Source: Thiohalomonas denitrificans (GTDB lineage: Bacteria > Pseudomonadota > Gammaproteobacteria > Thiohalomonadales > Thiohalomonadaceae). From it: a stretch of 64,000 nucleotides of DNA. The notes beneath the pieces were generated by a model. The model was not told the origin of the DNA, made no database searches, and was given only the letters and a program-made list of their open reading frames with translations. Position numbers and translations under genes: made by a program. Each line of letters begins with the position of its first letter. The first letter of the stretch is position 1. The stretch covers positions 16,807-80,806 of the forward strand of contig DYFR01000017.1 in the NCBI GenBank assembly GCA_020725115.1, written 5' to 3'. Of this stretch, positions 27,939 through 37,577 are shown piece after piece.

Positions 27939-30332
27939 ATGGAAAACGCCTATCGCATCATCTTTTCCGGCCGCCTGCTGGAGGGCTACGAGCCTGATGA
28001 GGTCAAGCGCAGCCTGGCCAGCCAGCTGCGCCTGACTCCGCAGAAGATCGAGGCCTTTTTCTCCGGCGAGAAACAGGTACTGAAGCATGCCGATTCAGCG
28101 GCAACGGCCCAACGCTACATGGAGATGTTCACCCGCGCCGGACTGGTGACGGAGATGGAGACGCCGGACGACATTGCGCAGCGCAAGACCCTCCATGATG
28201 CATCGCGCCCCTCCAGGGCTCCGCGCGCACTGCCGCCGCTAAAGCCCTGGAAAACCGGCTGGCTTTACCGCCCTGCCCTGCGACTGGTGGCGCTGTTCGA
28301 GCTGGGCACGGTGCTGGCCTGGCTGGCGCTGCTGCCGACCCTGTTCATCGTGCTGTTGCATCCTGATCTGCTTGCCGCCCGCCTGTTTGCCCTGATCCCC
28401 GCCGCCTCCGTCGCCGCTGCGGCCTATGCCTTCATCGTGGTATTCGGCCTGCTGCTGGCGGCCCTTCTGCTCAAGCCACTGCTGGCGCTGCGCCACCCCG
28501 ACGACCCCACCGTGCCGCTGTCGCCGGAGCGGGAGGAGGATCTGTTCGCCTTCGTCGCGGATATCTGCGAGACCATCGCCGTGCCCCCGCCGGCGGAAAT
28601 CCTGCTCAGTAATGACGCCACGCTGAATGTGCGTTTTCAGGACGACATCACCAGTGGCCTGCTCAAGGGCCAGACCGTTCTGGTGCTGGGCCTGCCGCTG
28701 CTCGCCAGCCTGAACGTGCGCCAGCTGGCGGCGGCCATCGCCCAGGCCATGCACGGCTGGGCGCCGCGCGAGGCGCCGCGCACCGCGCGGCTGATCGAAC
28801 GCATCGTCGACTGGATGCAACGTGCCACCCACCGGCCGGACATCATCGACCGCCGGCTGGAACGCTGGCGCGACAACTCCCCGCGCCTGGCCCCGCTGTA
28901 CGACCAGGCGCTGCGCCTCATCGCCTGGTCGCGCCTGCCGCTACGCATGAACCTGTGGCTCAGCCGCCTGCTGGCCGGTCGGCTGTTGCAGCGTCGCGTC
29001 ACCCGGGCCGACGCCGCTGCCCGCCGCCTCGCCGGCAATACCGACTTCCGCCGCATGCTGGAACAGAGCCGGATACTGGCCCATGCCGCGCAAAAGACCA
29101 TCCCCGCCCTGAACCGCATGTGGCGCGATCGCAACGAGCTGCCGGACAACATCGCCATGGCCGTGGTGGCCCAGGCCTCGCACCTGCCCGCCGAGATTCA
29201 TGAACAGCTGCGTCAGCGTCAGGCCCGGCAGATCACGCAGACCGGCTCGCTGCTGCCCGGCGACGGCCAGCGTCTGGCCTTTCTCGATCTGCAGCAGGAG
29301 GAAGGCCGCTATCGCTGCACCTCCGACAGCGCGCTGCTGTTCCGTCGCTTCGGCAAGCTGATGCACAGCGTCACCATGCGCTATTACCACCAGCACCTGC
29401 GCCTGCCGGTCACCACCCACAATCTGATCCGTACCCCGCCCAAGGGCAGCCGAGAATACGAGGCCAATCACGTCATCGCCTGCTACTTCGGCAGCCTGTA
29501 TGCCGACTTCGCCCCGCTCGGCTTCGAGACGCGCTTCAGCCAGATGCCCGCCGATACCGAGGCCGCCATACAGCACTGGACGCTGTCCCTGACGCTGATG
29601 GAGAAAGAGCGCGCCAAGGCGCGCGCGGCGATGACCACCCTGCACCAGTGCGATGACGACCTGATCACCGTGAGTAACCGCGAGCTGATGCACCGCGCCG
29701 GCTACGGCAACTATCTGGGCGAGCTGCCGCTGCTGAAGAAACAGCGCGACGAGATCCACGAAACCTGCCGCGAATACGAGGCGAAATACGACACCGCACT
29801 GGAGGACGTGGGCAAGGCCGTCACGCCCTACATCGGCCGCCTCGCAGCCACGCTGGCCCTGCTGACCATTCCGCAGGGACAGGCACGCATCGAGAACGGC
29901 GCGCAGCTGCATGCCGAGGCCGAGGCACTGGTGATCAACGCCGGCGCCCGCATCGAACACATCTATCCGCAACTGCGCAATCTGCGCCTGCAGACCCTGT
30001 TGCTGGAATCGCTGCTCAGCCACGATTCGCCGCGCGCCAAGCGCAAGCTGCGCGACCTCATTACCGAAAAATCCGACGACATCAACCGCACCCTGAAGGG
30101 CATCGACGTGGCCCTGCGCAGCGTGCCGTTTCCCTTCCCCTCGCAGCAGAAGTACCGCAACCTGATGCAGTGGGTGCTGCGCAACGCCCAGCCCGGGAGC
30201 AGCCCCGCCGCTGCCCTCGACCGCGGCACCGACGCCGTGCAGAACCTGCGGCTGATCCAGCGCCTCATCGTCGGTCGACTCTGCGCCATCGCCCTGCAGG
30301 TGGAAAAGGCCTTCAACCTCAAGGCTCCGTAA
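27939..30332 (+). CDS. Large membrane protein with M48-peptidase-like architecture but no evident HExxH
   Basis: N-terminal YRIIFSGRLLEGYEPDEVKRSLASQL domain, TM helices, NVRQLAAAIAQAMHGW at the position where HExxH would be expected. Confidence 0.6.
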   Translation: MENAYRIIFSGRLLEGYEPDEVKRSLASQLRLTPQKIEAFFSGEKQVLKHADSAATAQRYMEMFTRAGLVTEMETPDDIAQRKTLHDASRPSRAPRALPPLKPWKTGWLYRPALRLVALFELGTVLAWLALLPTLFIVLLHPDLLAARLFALIPAASVAAAAYAFIVVFGLLLAALLLKPLLALRHPDDPTVPLSPEREEDLFAFVADICETIAVPPPAEILLSNDATLNVRFQDDITSGLLKGQTVLVLGLPLLASLNVRQLAAAIAQAMHGWAPREAPRTARLIERIVDWMQRATHRPDIIDRRLERWRDNSPRLAPLYDQALRLIAWSRLPLRMNLWLSRLLAGRLLQRRVTRADAAARRLAGNTDFRRMLEQSRILAHAAQKTIPALNRMWRDRNELPDNIAMAVVAQASHLPAEIHEQLRQRQARQITQTGSLLPGDGQRLAFLDLQQEEGRYRCTSDSALLFRRFGKLMHSVTMRYYHQHLRLPVTTHNLIRTPPKGSREYEANHVIACYFGSLYADFAPLGFETRFSQMPADTEAAIQHWTLSLTLMEKERAKARAAMTTLHQCDDDLITVSNRELMHRAGYGNYLGELPLLKKQRDEIHETCREYEAKYDTALEDVGKAVTPYIGRLAATLALLTIPQGQARIENGAQLHAEAEALVINAGARIEHIYPQLRNLRLQTLLLESLLSHDSPRAKRKLRDLITEKSDDINRTLKGIDVALRSVPFPFPSQQKYRNLMQWVLRNAQPGSSPAAALDRGTDAVQNLRLIQRLIVGRLCAIALQVEKAFNLKAP

Positions 30333-30594
30333 ACGAGGCCGTTTGCGCCGTAAAACATCTCTTCGCAGGACTTGTGGCGCGTCGGCAGGTTATTGCCATC
30401 ACAGATCAGTTCGACGCTGTATGTGTTGCTTCTCGGCGCAGCGGACACATCGACCATGAAGAGGCCGGGAAGGAAGGGGTTCTGGATACTCTCGGGCGAA
30501 AGGTACATGGCATCTCTCCGTTGTTTGCGTTATAGGAGATACCATACGCGGCACAGGGTGTACCGCCAGTAGGGACGGGGCTGCGGGGCTTCGA

Positions 30595-31914
30595 TTATGA
30601 GGAAGGTAGCTTGAGCCGGTGATAGCGCCCGATATTCGCGGCGACAGCATCCGGCACGCCAGCCTGCTTGGCAAACTCAGCCCAGCGGGCAACCACATCC
30701 ACGACCTCGTCGATTATTCGTTGTGGCCGTGAGAGATTGATGGCGCGCCCAACAGCAATAATATCCTCCCGGCTGAAATGATCGCTCTTTCCGTTGATGG
30801 TCATCTGGTGCTGGTTTGTCCATTGCCCACCGGGATTATGGGCGTACATCACATCGAACGCAGGGGACAAGTGCCAGTCGCCTGCCTGATCCATCAGGAA
30901 GGCGACATTCTTGGTGTGATCATCCTGGTTGCGCGCTACCACATTGAAAACCATGCGGCGGAACTGCTGCACGGCCTCAGCCTTGGTCAGGCGCAGTTGT
31001 CGCATCACAAGGAAGGCCTGCTCGTAACCGTAGGCTCGCGGCATATTGAAGTCGTAGTGAGCAATCGCGCAGAGAGATTGCATGTGTATCTTCGCTCCGT
31101 CCACACGGTCGAACCGCTTGGTCAGAAAATGGGCGCGGCCATTCTCCTGCAGTAGGCGGCATTCGGACATCTCAATGCCGGCGGCCCTGGCCATGAGGTG
31201 GTAGGCGTACTCAATGCGCCCATACCCTTCCGTTTCGCCAAGCTCCAGGTCGGAAACGCCATCGAACTTGAGAAGCCAGTAATCGTAGCCCTCTGGCACA
31301 GGCGCCTGACCAGACAGGAGATGCCCCTCACCGTTCATGGCGATAATGGCCTTGGCGCGGGCGCCGCCGGCAGAAGTGCCAACACGCAGGATGTCGCGCA
31401 TGGCTTCCGCATCCTGTGCCTCACCGGTCCCGAGATGTGCGTCGAGGCGCGAGCGCTGAGTAATAATCTCTTTGGCCAACCCGACCAGTTCTGATATCTC
31501 AATAGGCACTGAGCGATCCAGAGCCGCGTGATTTGTTGCCGGCTGGAACTCCAGGGCGCCCATGCCGCGCGTGCCGGTATAGCAAAGCCGCTCGACCGGC
31601 GAGAAGGAGTCAGCAGGCCGGCCTTGCCGAGCAAGCCAGGCGTTGATGATGGCCGTGCCAAACTTGTCCGGCAGCACATCCGCAAGAAGGCCGGGCAGTC
31701 CGTGGAAGGTGTCGCGGCTGATGCTGGGAAAGCTGAAGACCTGGCCGGAGGCTCCCGGCCCGGCGGGCATCATGATCGGCGCGAGATCGTAGCCTGTCGC
31801 CAGAAAGGAGGGGTCGAACTCAAAACTGCCAATCTCTCGCGCAGCATCCCACAGGACGGCGCCGACGCGATGGCCCCAGAGGTGGACCGTGGCGACCGGT
31901 GCGGGCGTTACCAT
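30595..31914 (-). CDS. hipA: HipA-like serine/threonine kinase toxin
   Basis: LLADVLPDKFG, GTSAGGARAKAII, LLKFDG, NVVARNQDDHTKNVAFLMD. Confidence 0.95.
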   Translation of the reverse strand: MVTPAPVATVHLWGHRVGAVLWDAAREIGSFEFDPSFLATGYDLAPIMMPAGPGASGQVFSFPSISRDTFHGLPGLLADVLPDKFGTAIINAWLARQGRPADSFSPVERLCYTGTRGMGALEFQPATNHAALDRSVPIEISELVGLAKEIITQRSRLDAHLGTGEAQDAEAMRDILRVGTSAGGARAKAIIAMNGEGHLLSGQAPVPEGYDYWLLKFDGVSDLELGETEGYGRIEYAYHLMARAAGIEMSECRLLQENGRAHFLTKRFDRVDGAKIHMQSLCAIAHYDFNMPRAYGYEQAFLVMRQLRLTKAEAVQQFRRMVFNVVARNQDDHTKNVAFLMDQAGDWHLSPAFDVMYAHNPGGQWTNQHQMTINGKSDHFSREDIIAVGRAINLSRPQRIIDEVVDVVARWAEFAKQAGVPDAVAANIGRYHRLKLPSS

Positions 31915-32324
31915 GTTCCGCCCCGCTTCTTAGGGTTGGCGACCGGTTTGCTCGCCTTGGCGACGGTTCGCTGCCCCCCTTCCTGTTTGGCGCTTTTCAC
32001 GATGGCGCGCAGCTGCCCTTGTAAGGCGGGGCGGGCACGCTGGCGGGCAGGGGTATGACGGGCGATGGCGGCCATTGGGCTTGCGGCAGGCTCAGGCAGG
32101 AAATTATCGAGGAGGGAGAGGGCGTCCAGTTCGCGCAGGACAGCAATAAGCGTTTCGAGTTTGCCCCGTCCAGCCTCCAACGCGGAAATCGTGTTTTTGC
32201 TGATGGCGGCGTGCTGAGCGACCGTCTCAATGGTCATATTCTTGCGCAAGCGTAACGCCCGCAGGCGTTGCCCAAGGATTTGGGTAATGGCACCATCCGA
32301 TAGTACATGCCAGTCATCGTTCAT
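31908..32324 (-). CDS. hipB: HipB-like HTH antitoxin with basic C-terminal tail
   Basis: ILGQRLRALRLRKNMTIETVAQHAAISKNTISALEAGRGKLETLIAVLREL; overlaps hipA. Confidence 0.88.
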   Translation of the reverse strand: MNDDWHVLSDGAITQILGQRLRALRLRKNMTIETVAQHAAISKNTISALEAGRGKLETLIAVLRELDALSLLDNFLPEPAASPMAAIARHTPARQRARPALQGQLRAIVKSAKQEGGQRTVAKASKPVANPKKRGGTW

Positions 32325-32736
32325 AACGCCCACCGTTTTGGCAATTACGGCACTAAATGCCGACCAAGGACCAAGAATGTGGGAATTATAGCACGGGCGG
32401 TGCAATGAACAACGCCCGCTACCCGCATCATCTCCTGCCGCAATACTGGAGCCTGGTGGATGGCCACTGAGACCACTCCATGCCGGTCCGGCAACCCCCC
32501 CGTGCTCTATTGATGGTCGGGATACCCTCGGAAGTGACCTGCCCACCGATGCGCAACTCTACTTTCACCTGTTGCGGCGCCAGGCAACCCCTCTGCTCAC
32601 GTGCCAGAACCTGCCCTCCCGACAGGCTCGTGCGCCGCGGTGATCTGGCTGCCTCCCCGGTTGGACAGGCATCACCTTGCACTATCCCCCGGGTGCATTA
32701 GAGTTAATCGTCTACCCCTCTATGGAGGACACGGCC

Positions 32737-32961
32737 ATGGCCAGCGAAACCCTGCTCCATATCGACGAATCCCTCAACGGCAACCAGCGCGAGGAACTGC
32801 TCGCCTGGCTCGGCAACCGCCCGGAAGGCCTGCATGCACACATGCAATCCGGCAAGGATCACCTGCTGTTCGTCGCCTTCAATCCGGAAGAGATGTGTCC
32901 GCACGATCTGGTGGCCATCGTCAACGAACGCGGGTTGCATGCCCAGCTTATCGACCTGTAG
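32737..32961 (+). CDS. Small hypothetical protein (~74 aa), HMA-fold-like
   Basis: MASETLLHIDESLNGNQREELLAWLGNRPEGLHAHMQSGKDHLLFVAFNPEEMCPHDLVAIVNERGLHAQLIDL; GGAGG RBS. Confidence 0.65.
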   Translation: MASETLLHIDESLNGNQREELLAWLGNRPEGLHAHMQSGKDHLLFVAFNPEEMCPHDLVAIVNERGLHAQLIDL

Positions 32962-33074
32962 ACCCGGCACTTTCACCGTTCAGCCGCAGGGGTGAACGGT
33001 GAATGCCATGCCGCAATCCATCTGCAACTATCTAAAAATCAAACACACCGAACTTAACCATGGTTTGGTGGTGT

Positions 33075-33395
33075 CTAATCCTGGGCAATGAACTTGAGCC
33101 CGGCGATGGACGCGATGAGGGTGCAGAGAAAGAATGCGCGCCAGAAGCTAAGCGGATCCTTGAAGAATACGATACCGATAATCGCCGTACCAAAGGCGCC
33201 GATACCGGTCCACACCGCGTAGGCGGTGCCCAGCGGAATCGTCTGCATGGCCTTGGACAACAGCCAGAAGCTGATACCGCCGAGCACCAGGGTCGACAAG
33301 GTCGGCCCAAGGCGGGTGAACTGTTCGGACATCTTGAGGCTGGTGGTAAATCCCAGCTCAAAGAGGCCGGCCAGCAGCAGATAATTCCATCCCAT
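33075..33395 (-). CDS. Small multidrug resistance (SMR) family transporter
   Basis: GLFELGFTTSLKMSEQF...TIPLGTAYAVWTGIGAFGTAIIGIVFFKDP. Confidence 0.9.
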   Translation of the reverse strand: MGWNYLLLAGLFELGFTTSLKMSEQFTRLGPTLSTLVLGGISFWLLSKAMQTIPLGTAYAVWTGIGAFGTAIIGIVFFKDPLSFWRAFFLCTLIASIAGLKFIAQD

Positions 33396-33844
33396 CAGAT
33401 CAGCACTTCCACCTGCAGTACCGTGCCGTCCACACCGGTCACCTTGACCCGGCTACCCGCCGCGCAATCGGCGCCGTTGATCTTCCAGATGGAATCGTCG
33501 ACGTGGATCTTGCCCTGGCCATTGACGATGGGTTCGTCCAGGGTGAAGGTGCGGCCCACATACTGCGCGCCGCGGCGGTTGAGGGTGGGACGATCGGTAT
33601 GGATCGGGCGCTTCTTCAGGTAATTGCGCCCCAGCACCGTGGCGACGATCGACAGCACGGCAAAACCGAACACCTGATACTCCCAGCCCATGCCCGGCGC
33701 CATCAGGACAGCGCCGCCGACAATGGCGGCGGAGATGCCCATGAACAGCAAGTAGGTGCCGGGGGTGAACACCTCCAGCACCACGAACAGCACGGCGAGG
33801 ATCCACCAGTGCCAGTGAGTCAGCTGCTGGAACATTTCGCCCAT
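33395..33844 (-). CDS. NfeD-like membrane protein
   Basis: TM helices plus C-terminal OB-like GRTFTLDEPIVNGQGKIHVDDSIWKINGADCAAGSRVKVTGVDGTVLQVE. Confidence 0.88.
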   Translation of the reverse strand: MGEMFQQLTHWHWWILAVLFVVLEVFTPGTYLLFMGISAAIVGGAVLMAPGMGWEYQVFGFAVLSIVATVLGRNYLKKRPIHTDRPTLNRRGAQYVGRTFTLDEPIVNGQGKIHVDDSIWKINGADCAAGSRVKVTGVDGTVLQVEVLI

Positions 33845-33848
33845 GGCA

Positions 33849-34781
33849 TCAGCCCCGCTTCGCCTGCTGCTGCGCCAGCGAATTCTTGGCCAGCTCGGCG
33901 ATGCCGCCGATGGCGCCGATGACGCCGGAGGCCTCCAGCGGCATGAACACCACCTTCTGGTTGTCGGCCGAGGCGATCTGCTGCAGCGCCTCGACGTACT
34001 TGGTGGCGACGAAGTAATTGATGGCGTTGATGTCGCCCTTGGCGATGGCCTGCGACACCATGTGCGTCGCCTTGGCCTCGGCCTCGGCCAGACGCTCACG
34101 CGCCTCCGCCTCGCGCCAGGCCGCCTCGCGCTTGCCTTCGGCCTCGAGGATGGCCGACTGCTTCTCGCCCTCGGCGCGCAGGATCGCCGCCTGGCGGTGG
34201 CCCTCGGCCTCCAGGATCGAGGCGCGCTTTTCACGCTCGGCCTTCATCTGCCGCGCCATGGAATCCACCAGGTCGCGCGGCGGTGAGATGTCCTTGATCT
34301 CGATGCGCGTCACCTTGACGCCCCACGGCGTGGTGGCGTCGTCGACCACATGCAGCAGCTGGGCGTTGATCTTGTCGCGCTGCGACAGCAGCTCGTCCAG
34401 ATCCATGGATCCCATCACGGTACGGATGTTGGTCATGGTGAGATTGAGGATGGCGTGCTGCAGCTGGTTCACCTCGTAGGCCGCCTTGGCGGCATCGAGC
34501 ACCTGGAAGAACACCACGCCGTCCACCCGCACCATCGCGTTGTCCTTGGTGATCACCTCCTGTGACGGCACGTCGAGCACCGTCTCCATCATGTTCATCT
34601 TCGCACCGAGGCGATCGATCACCGGGATGATGAAGTGCAGGCCCGGCTCCAGCGTGCGCGTGTAGCGACCGAAGCGCTCCACCGTGTACTCCATGCCCTG
34701 CGGCACCGATTTGACGCCGAGAAATACCAGCACCACGGCGAGGACAAGCAGGAACAGAACGAATGCGGCGAAACCTTCCAT
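33849..34781 (-). CDS. SPFH/stomatin family protein (QmcA-like)
   Basis: VPQGMEYTVERFGRYTRTLEPGLHFIIPVID; GVKVTRIEIKDISPP. Confidence 0.93.
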   Translation of the reverse strand: MEGFAAFVLFLLVLAVVLVFLGVKSVPQGMEYTVERFGRYTRTLEPGLHFIIPVIDRLGAKMNMMETVLDVPSQEVITKDNAMVRVDGVVFFQVLDAAKAAYEVNQLQHAILNLTMTNIRTVMGSMDLDELLSQRDKINAQLLHVVDDATTPWGVKVTRIEIKDISPPRDLVDSMARQMKAEREKRASILEAEGHRQAAILRAEGEKQSAILEAEGKREAAWREAEARERLAEAEAKATHMVSQAIAKGDINAINYFVATKYVEALQQIASADNQKVVFMPLEASGVIGAIGGIAELAKNSLAQQQAKRG

Positions 34782-34862
34782 GGGTGACTCCTTGATGGCT
34801 GTTGGATGGCGCCCATCCTAGCACCTGCCCGCACCGGGCGGGAATGGCGTAAAATCCGCGCC

Positions 34863-35639
34863 ATGAACGTCAAGCCCCCCAAATCCCTGCTGCGTCTGGT
34901 CGGCCAGGCCATCGCCCACTACGGCATGATCAAGGAAGGTGATCGCGTCCTGCTCGGCCTGTCCGGCGGCAAGGACTCGCTGTCGCTGCTGCACGTGCTG
35001 CGCCATCTGCAACGCGCCGCGCCGGTGCACTTCGAGGTGGGCGCCATCACCGTCGATCCGCAGATCCCGGCCTTCAATCCGGCGGCGCTCAAGCCCTATC
35101 TGGCGGAACTGGGCGTGCCGTATTTTTTCCAGGAACAGCCGATCATGGACGACGCGAGCAAACACGCCGCCGACCCCGGCTTTTCCTTCTGTGCCTTCTG
35201 CGCGCGCATGAAGCGCGGCATCATCTACAGTACGGCGCGGCGCGAGGGCTATAACGTCATCGCCCTGGGCCAGCATCTGGACGACCTGGCGCAAAGCTTC
35301 CTCATGTCGGCCATGCACCGCGGCCAGCTGCGCACCATGAAGGCCCACTACACCATCGACGCCGGCGATCTGCGCGTGATCCGGCCGCTGGTCTATGTGC
35401 GCGAACGCCAGACCGCGGCCTTCGCCGAGGCGGCGGAGCTGCCCATCGTGCCGGAAAACTGCCCGGCCTGCTTCGACATGCCCACCGAGCGCGAACACAT
35501 GAAGCAGCTGCTGCTGGACGAGGAAGGCCGCTACAAGCACCTGTTCCGCAACCTGCTGCACACCATGCGCCCGTTGATGGGTGATCGTGTCGATGGCCGC
35601 GATGCCGGCGACGAAGACGGCGACACGGACGGCATGTAG
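34863..35639 (+). CDS. ttcA: TtcA-like tRNA 2-thiocytidine biosynthesis ATPase
   Basis: LLGLSGGKDSLSLLH PP-loop; CAFCARMKRG and CPACF. Confidence 0.87.
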   Translation: MNVKPPKSLLRLVGQAIAHYGMIKEGDRVLLGLSGGKDSLSLLHVLRHLQRAAPVHFEVGAITVDPQIPAFNPAALKPYLAELGVPYFFQEQPIMDDASKHAADPGFSFCAFCARMKRGIIYSTARREGYNVIALGQHLDDLAQSFLMSAMHRGQLRTMKAHYTIDAGDLRVIRPLVYVRERQTAAFAEAAELPIVPENCPACFDMPTEREHMKQLLLDEEGRYKHLFRNLLHTMRPLMGDRVDGRDAGDEDGDTDGM

Positions 35640-36517
35640 TGCATCCGCTCGCCCTGTTCCTGCTGCGCTTCGTCGCCCGCCTGCCGCTGTCCGTGCTGCA
35701 CGGTGCCGGCACACTGCTGGGCTGGCTGTCCTGGCTCGTTCCCAATCCGAACAAGACCGTCGCGCTGCGCAACCTGGAGCTGTGCTTTCCGCAGCAGGGG
35801 CGTGCCGCGCGCCATGCGCTGGCACGGCGCTATCTCATCGAGGCGGGCAAGACCCTGACGGAAACCATCGCGCTGTGGCTGGGCGATCCGGAACGGCTGC
35901 GGGCCTATACCCGCGAGGTGCGCGGCGGCGAACTGCTGGAGCAGGCGCTGGCGCAGGGTAAGGGCGTCATCATCGTCTCGCCCCACATCGGCTCGTGGGA
36001 GTACGTGGGCCTGTACTGCGCCGCACTGCATCCCATGACCTGCCTGTACCGCCCGGCGCGCAAGCAGGGACTGGAGAGCGTGGTGGTCAGCGGCCGCGAG
36101 CGCATGGGCATGCGCCTGGCGCCCACCGACACGCGGGGGGTGCGCATCCTGTTGCAGGCGCTGAAGGGCAATGAGCTCATCGGGATATTGCCGGATCAGG
36201 ATCCGCGCGACGAGGCCGGCGCCTTTGCGCCGTTCTTCGGCGTCCCGGCCAAGACCATGACCCTGCTGCCGCGCCTGGCGCACAAGAGCGGCGCCCCGGT
36301 GCTCTTCGCCTGCGCCGAACGCCTGCCCCGCGGCCGCGGCTTCCGCCTGCATTTCCTGCCGGCGCCGGAAGGCCTTGCAGGCAACGACACCATCGCGGCG
36401 GCCGCCGCGCTCAATCAGGGCGTGGAACAATGCGTGCGCATCGCGCCGGAACAGTATCAGTGGGCCTACAAGCGCTTCCGCACCCGGCCGGAAGGCGAGG
36501 CGTCGCTGTACCTTTGA
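35639..36517 (+). CDS. Lysophospholipid/lipid A acyltransferase (LpxL-like)
   Basis: SPHIGSWEYVGLY, GILPDQDPRDEAGAFAPFFG, YQWAYKRFRTRPEGE. Confidence 0.9.
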   Translation: MHPLALFLLRFVARLPLSVLHGAGTLLGWLSWLVPNPNKTVALRNLELCFPQQGRAARHALARRYLIEAGKTLTETIALWLGDPERLRAYTREVRGGELLEQALAQGKGVIIVSPHIGSWEYVGLYCAALHPMTCLYRPARKQGLESVVVSGRERMGMRLAPTDTRGVRILLQALKGNELIGILPDQDPRDEAGAFAPFFGVPAKTMTLLPRLAHKSGAPVLFACAERLPRGRGFRLHFLPAPEGLAGNDTIAAAAALNQGVEQCVRIAPEQYQWAYKRFRTRPEGEASLYL

Positions 36518-36528
36518 GGCAGATACAG

Positions 36529-36622
36529 GAGTAAAGAGGAAAGATACAAGTGGCTTAAAACAACACGAGCGCAGCGAGCTCATTCCCTTGTATCTTGCCA
36601 CTTGTATCTTGTATCTCTGTTC
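36529..36622. repeat. Inverted repeat AGATACAAGTGGC...GCCACTTGTATCT with core TTAAAACAACACGAGCGCAGCGAGCTCATTCCC
   Basis: Complementary arms; core shared with 63904-63937. Confidence 0.85.
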
Positions 36623-36623
36623 T

Positions 36624-37577
36624 TCAGTACGGCCTCTCGCCCCCGTCCGGCCGCGTCTGGAACATGCGCTGGCCCCACATGTACTGCTCCGGCGCCAGCA
36701 TCACCAGTTCCTCGAAGGCGGCGTTGAGCCGCCCGGCATCGGCCGCGTGATCGCCGCTCGGCACCCCCGCCAGCGGCGGCAGGATCTGCACCACGTAGCG
36801 CTGGTCGCTGGCGCGGTACCAGGTGGTGCAGGGTATGAGTTGCGCCTGGCACAGCCGCGCCAGGCGGAACGGCGCGGTAAGCGTGCACTTGGGCACGCCG
36901 AAGAAGGGTGCGAACACCGCCTCGCCGCCGTGGCCGTCCTCGTCCACCGGATAGAAGAACACCCGCCCCGCCTTCACCTCGCGGATCACCGGGCGCATGC
37001 CTTCCTCGCGGGTATAAAGCCGGCAGCCGAAACGGGTGCGCCGGTGCGACATCAGCCATTCGATGAGCGGGTTGCGCATGCGGTTGGCATAGGTCACCAG
37101 GGGCCAGCGGCCGGACAGGGCGATGCCGCCGAAGTCCATGCCGTGGGAGTGCACCGTCACCAGGATCGCCCGCCCGCCGCCGGCAAGCACATTGGCCAGG
37201 TGCTCTTCGCCCTCGATGACGATGCGGGAGAAAAAGCGCCGCCGGCTCGCCCACCAGAACAGACCGAAATCGGCCAGCGCTGCGCCCTGGGAGCGAAAGC
37301 TCGCACGCAACACCTCCTCGCGCCGCACCTCGTCCCAATGATTGAACGACCAGGCCAGGTTGAGGCGGGCGATGCCGCTGCGCTTGGCATTGCGGCGGTA
37401 CGACTGCGCACCCAGCCAGGCACCGAAGCCGCGACGCACTGCCGTCGGCAGCGCGCCGAACAGTGCATGCAGTCCCAGGCCCAGCCAGATCCCCCAGTAG
37501 CGCGGCGCCAGAAAGCGGCGCGGCAATGGCGGCGGATACAGGTGGGGGGTGTCGTTGGCCATGTCAGCGCAGCTCAC
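36624..37577 (-). CDS. Lipid A biosynthesis lauroyl/myristoyl acyltransferase (LpxL/LpxM-like)
   Basis: VTVHSHGMDFGGIAL, FYPVDEDGHGGEAVFAPFFG, EQYMWGQRMFQTRPDG. Confidence 0.9.
   Translation of the reverse strand: MSCADMANDTPHLYPPPLPRRFLAPRYWGIWLGLGLHALFGALPTAVRRGFGAWLGAQSYRRNAKRSGIARLNLAWSFNHWDEVRREEVLRASFRSQGAALADFGLFWWASRRRFFSRIVIEGEEHLANVLAGGGRAILVTVHSHGMDFGGIALSGRWPLVTYANRMRNPLIEWLMSHRRTRFGCRLYTREEGMRPVIREVKAGRVFFYPVDEDGHGGEAVFAPFFGVPKCTLTAPFRLARLCQAQLIPCTTWYRASDQRYVVQILPPLAGVPSGDHAADAGRLNAAFEELVMLAPEQYMWGQRMFQTRPDGGERPY

Noticed and set aside
30332-30508. Minus-strand ORF MYLSPESIQNPFLPGLFMVDVSAAPRSNTYSVELICDGNNLPTRHKSCEEMFYGANGLVYG
   Set aside because: Has a GGAGAG RBS and plausible composition but runs into the 3' end of the plus-strand gene; may be a gene remnant, but no family could be assigned
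32406-32474. Short plus-strand peptide MNNARYPHHLLPQYWSLVDGH between hipB and the 74-aa gene
   Set aside because: Too short and no RBS or family evidence; cannot be supported as a leader peptide
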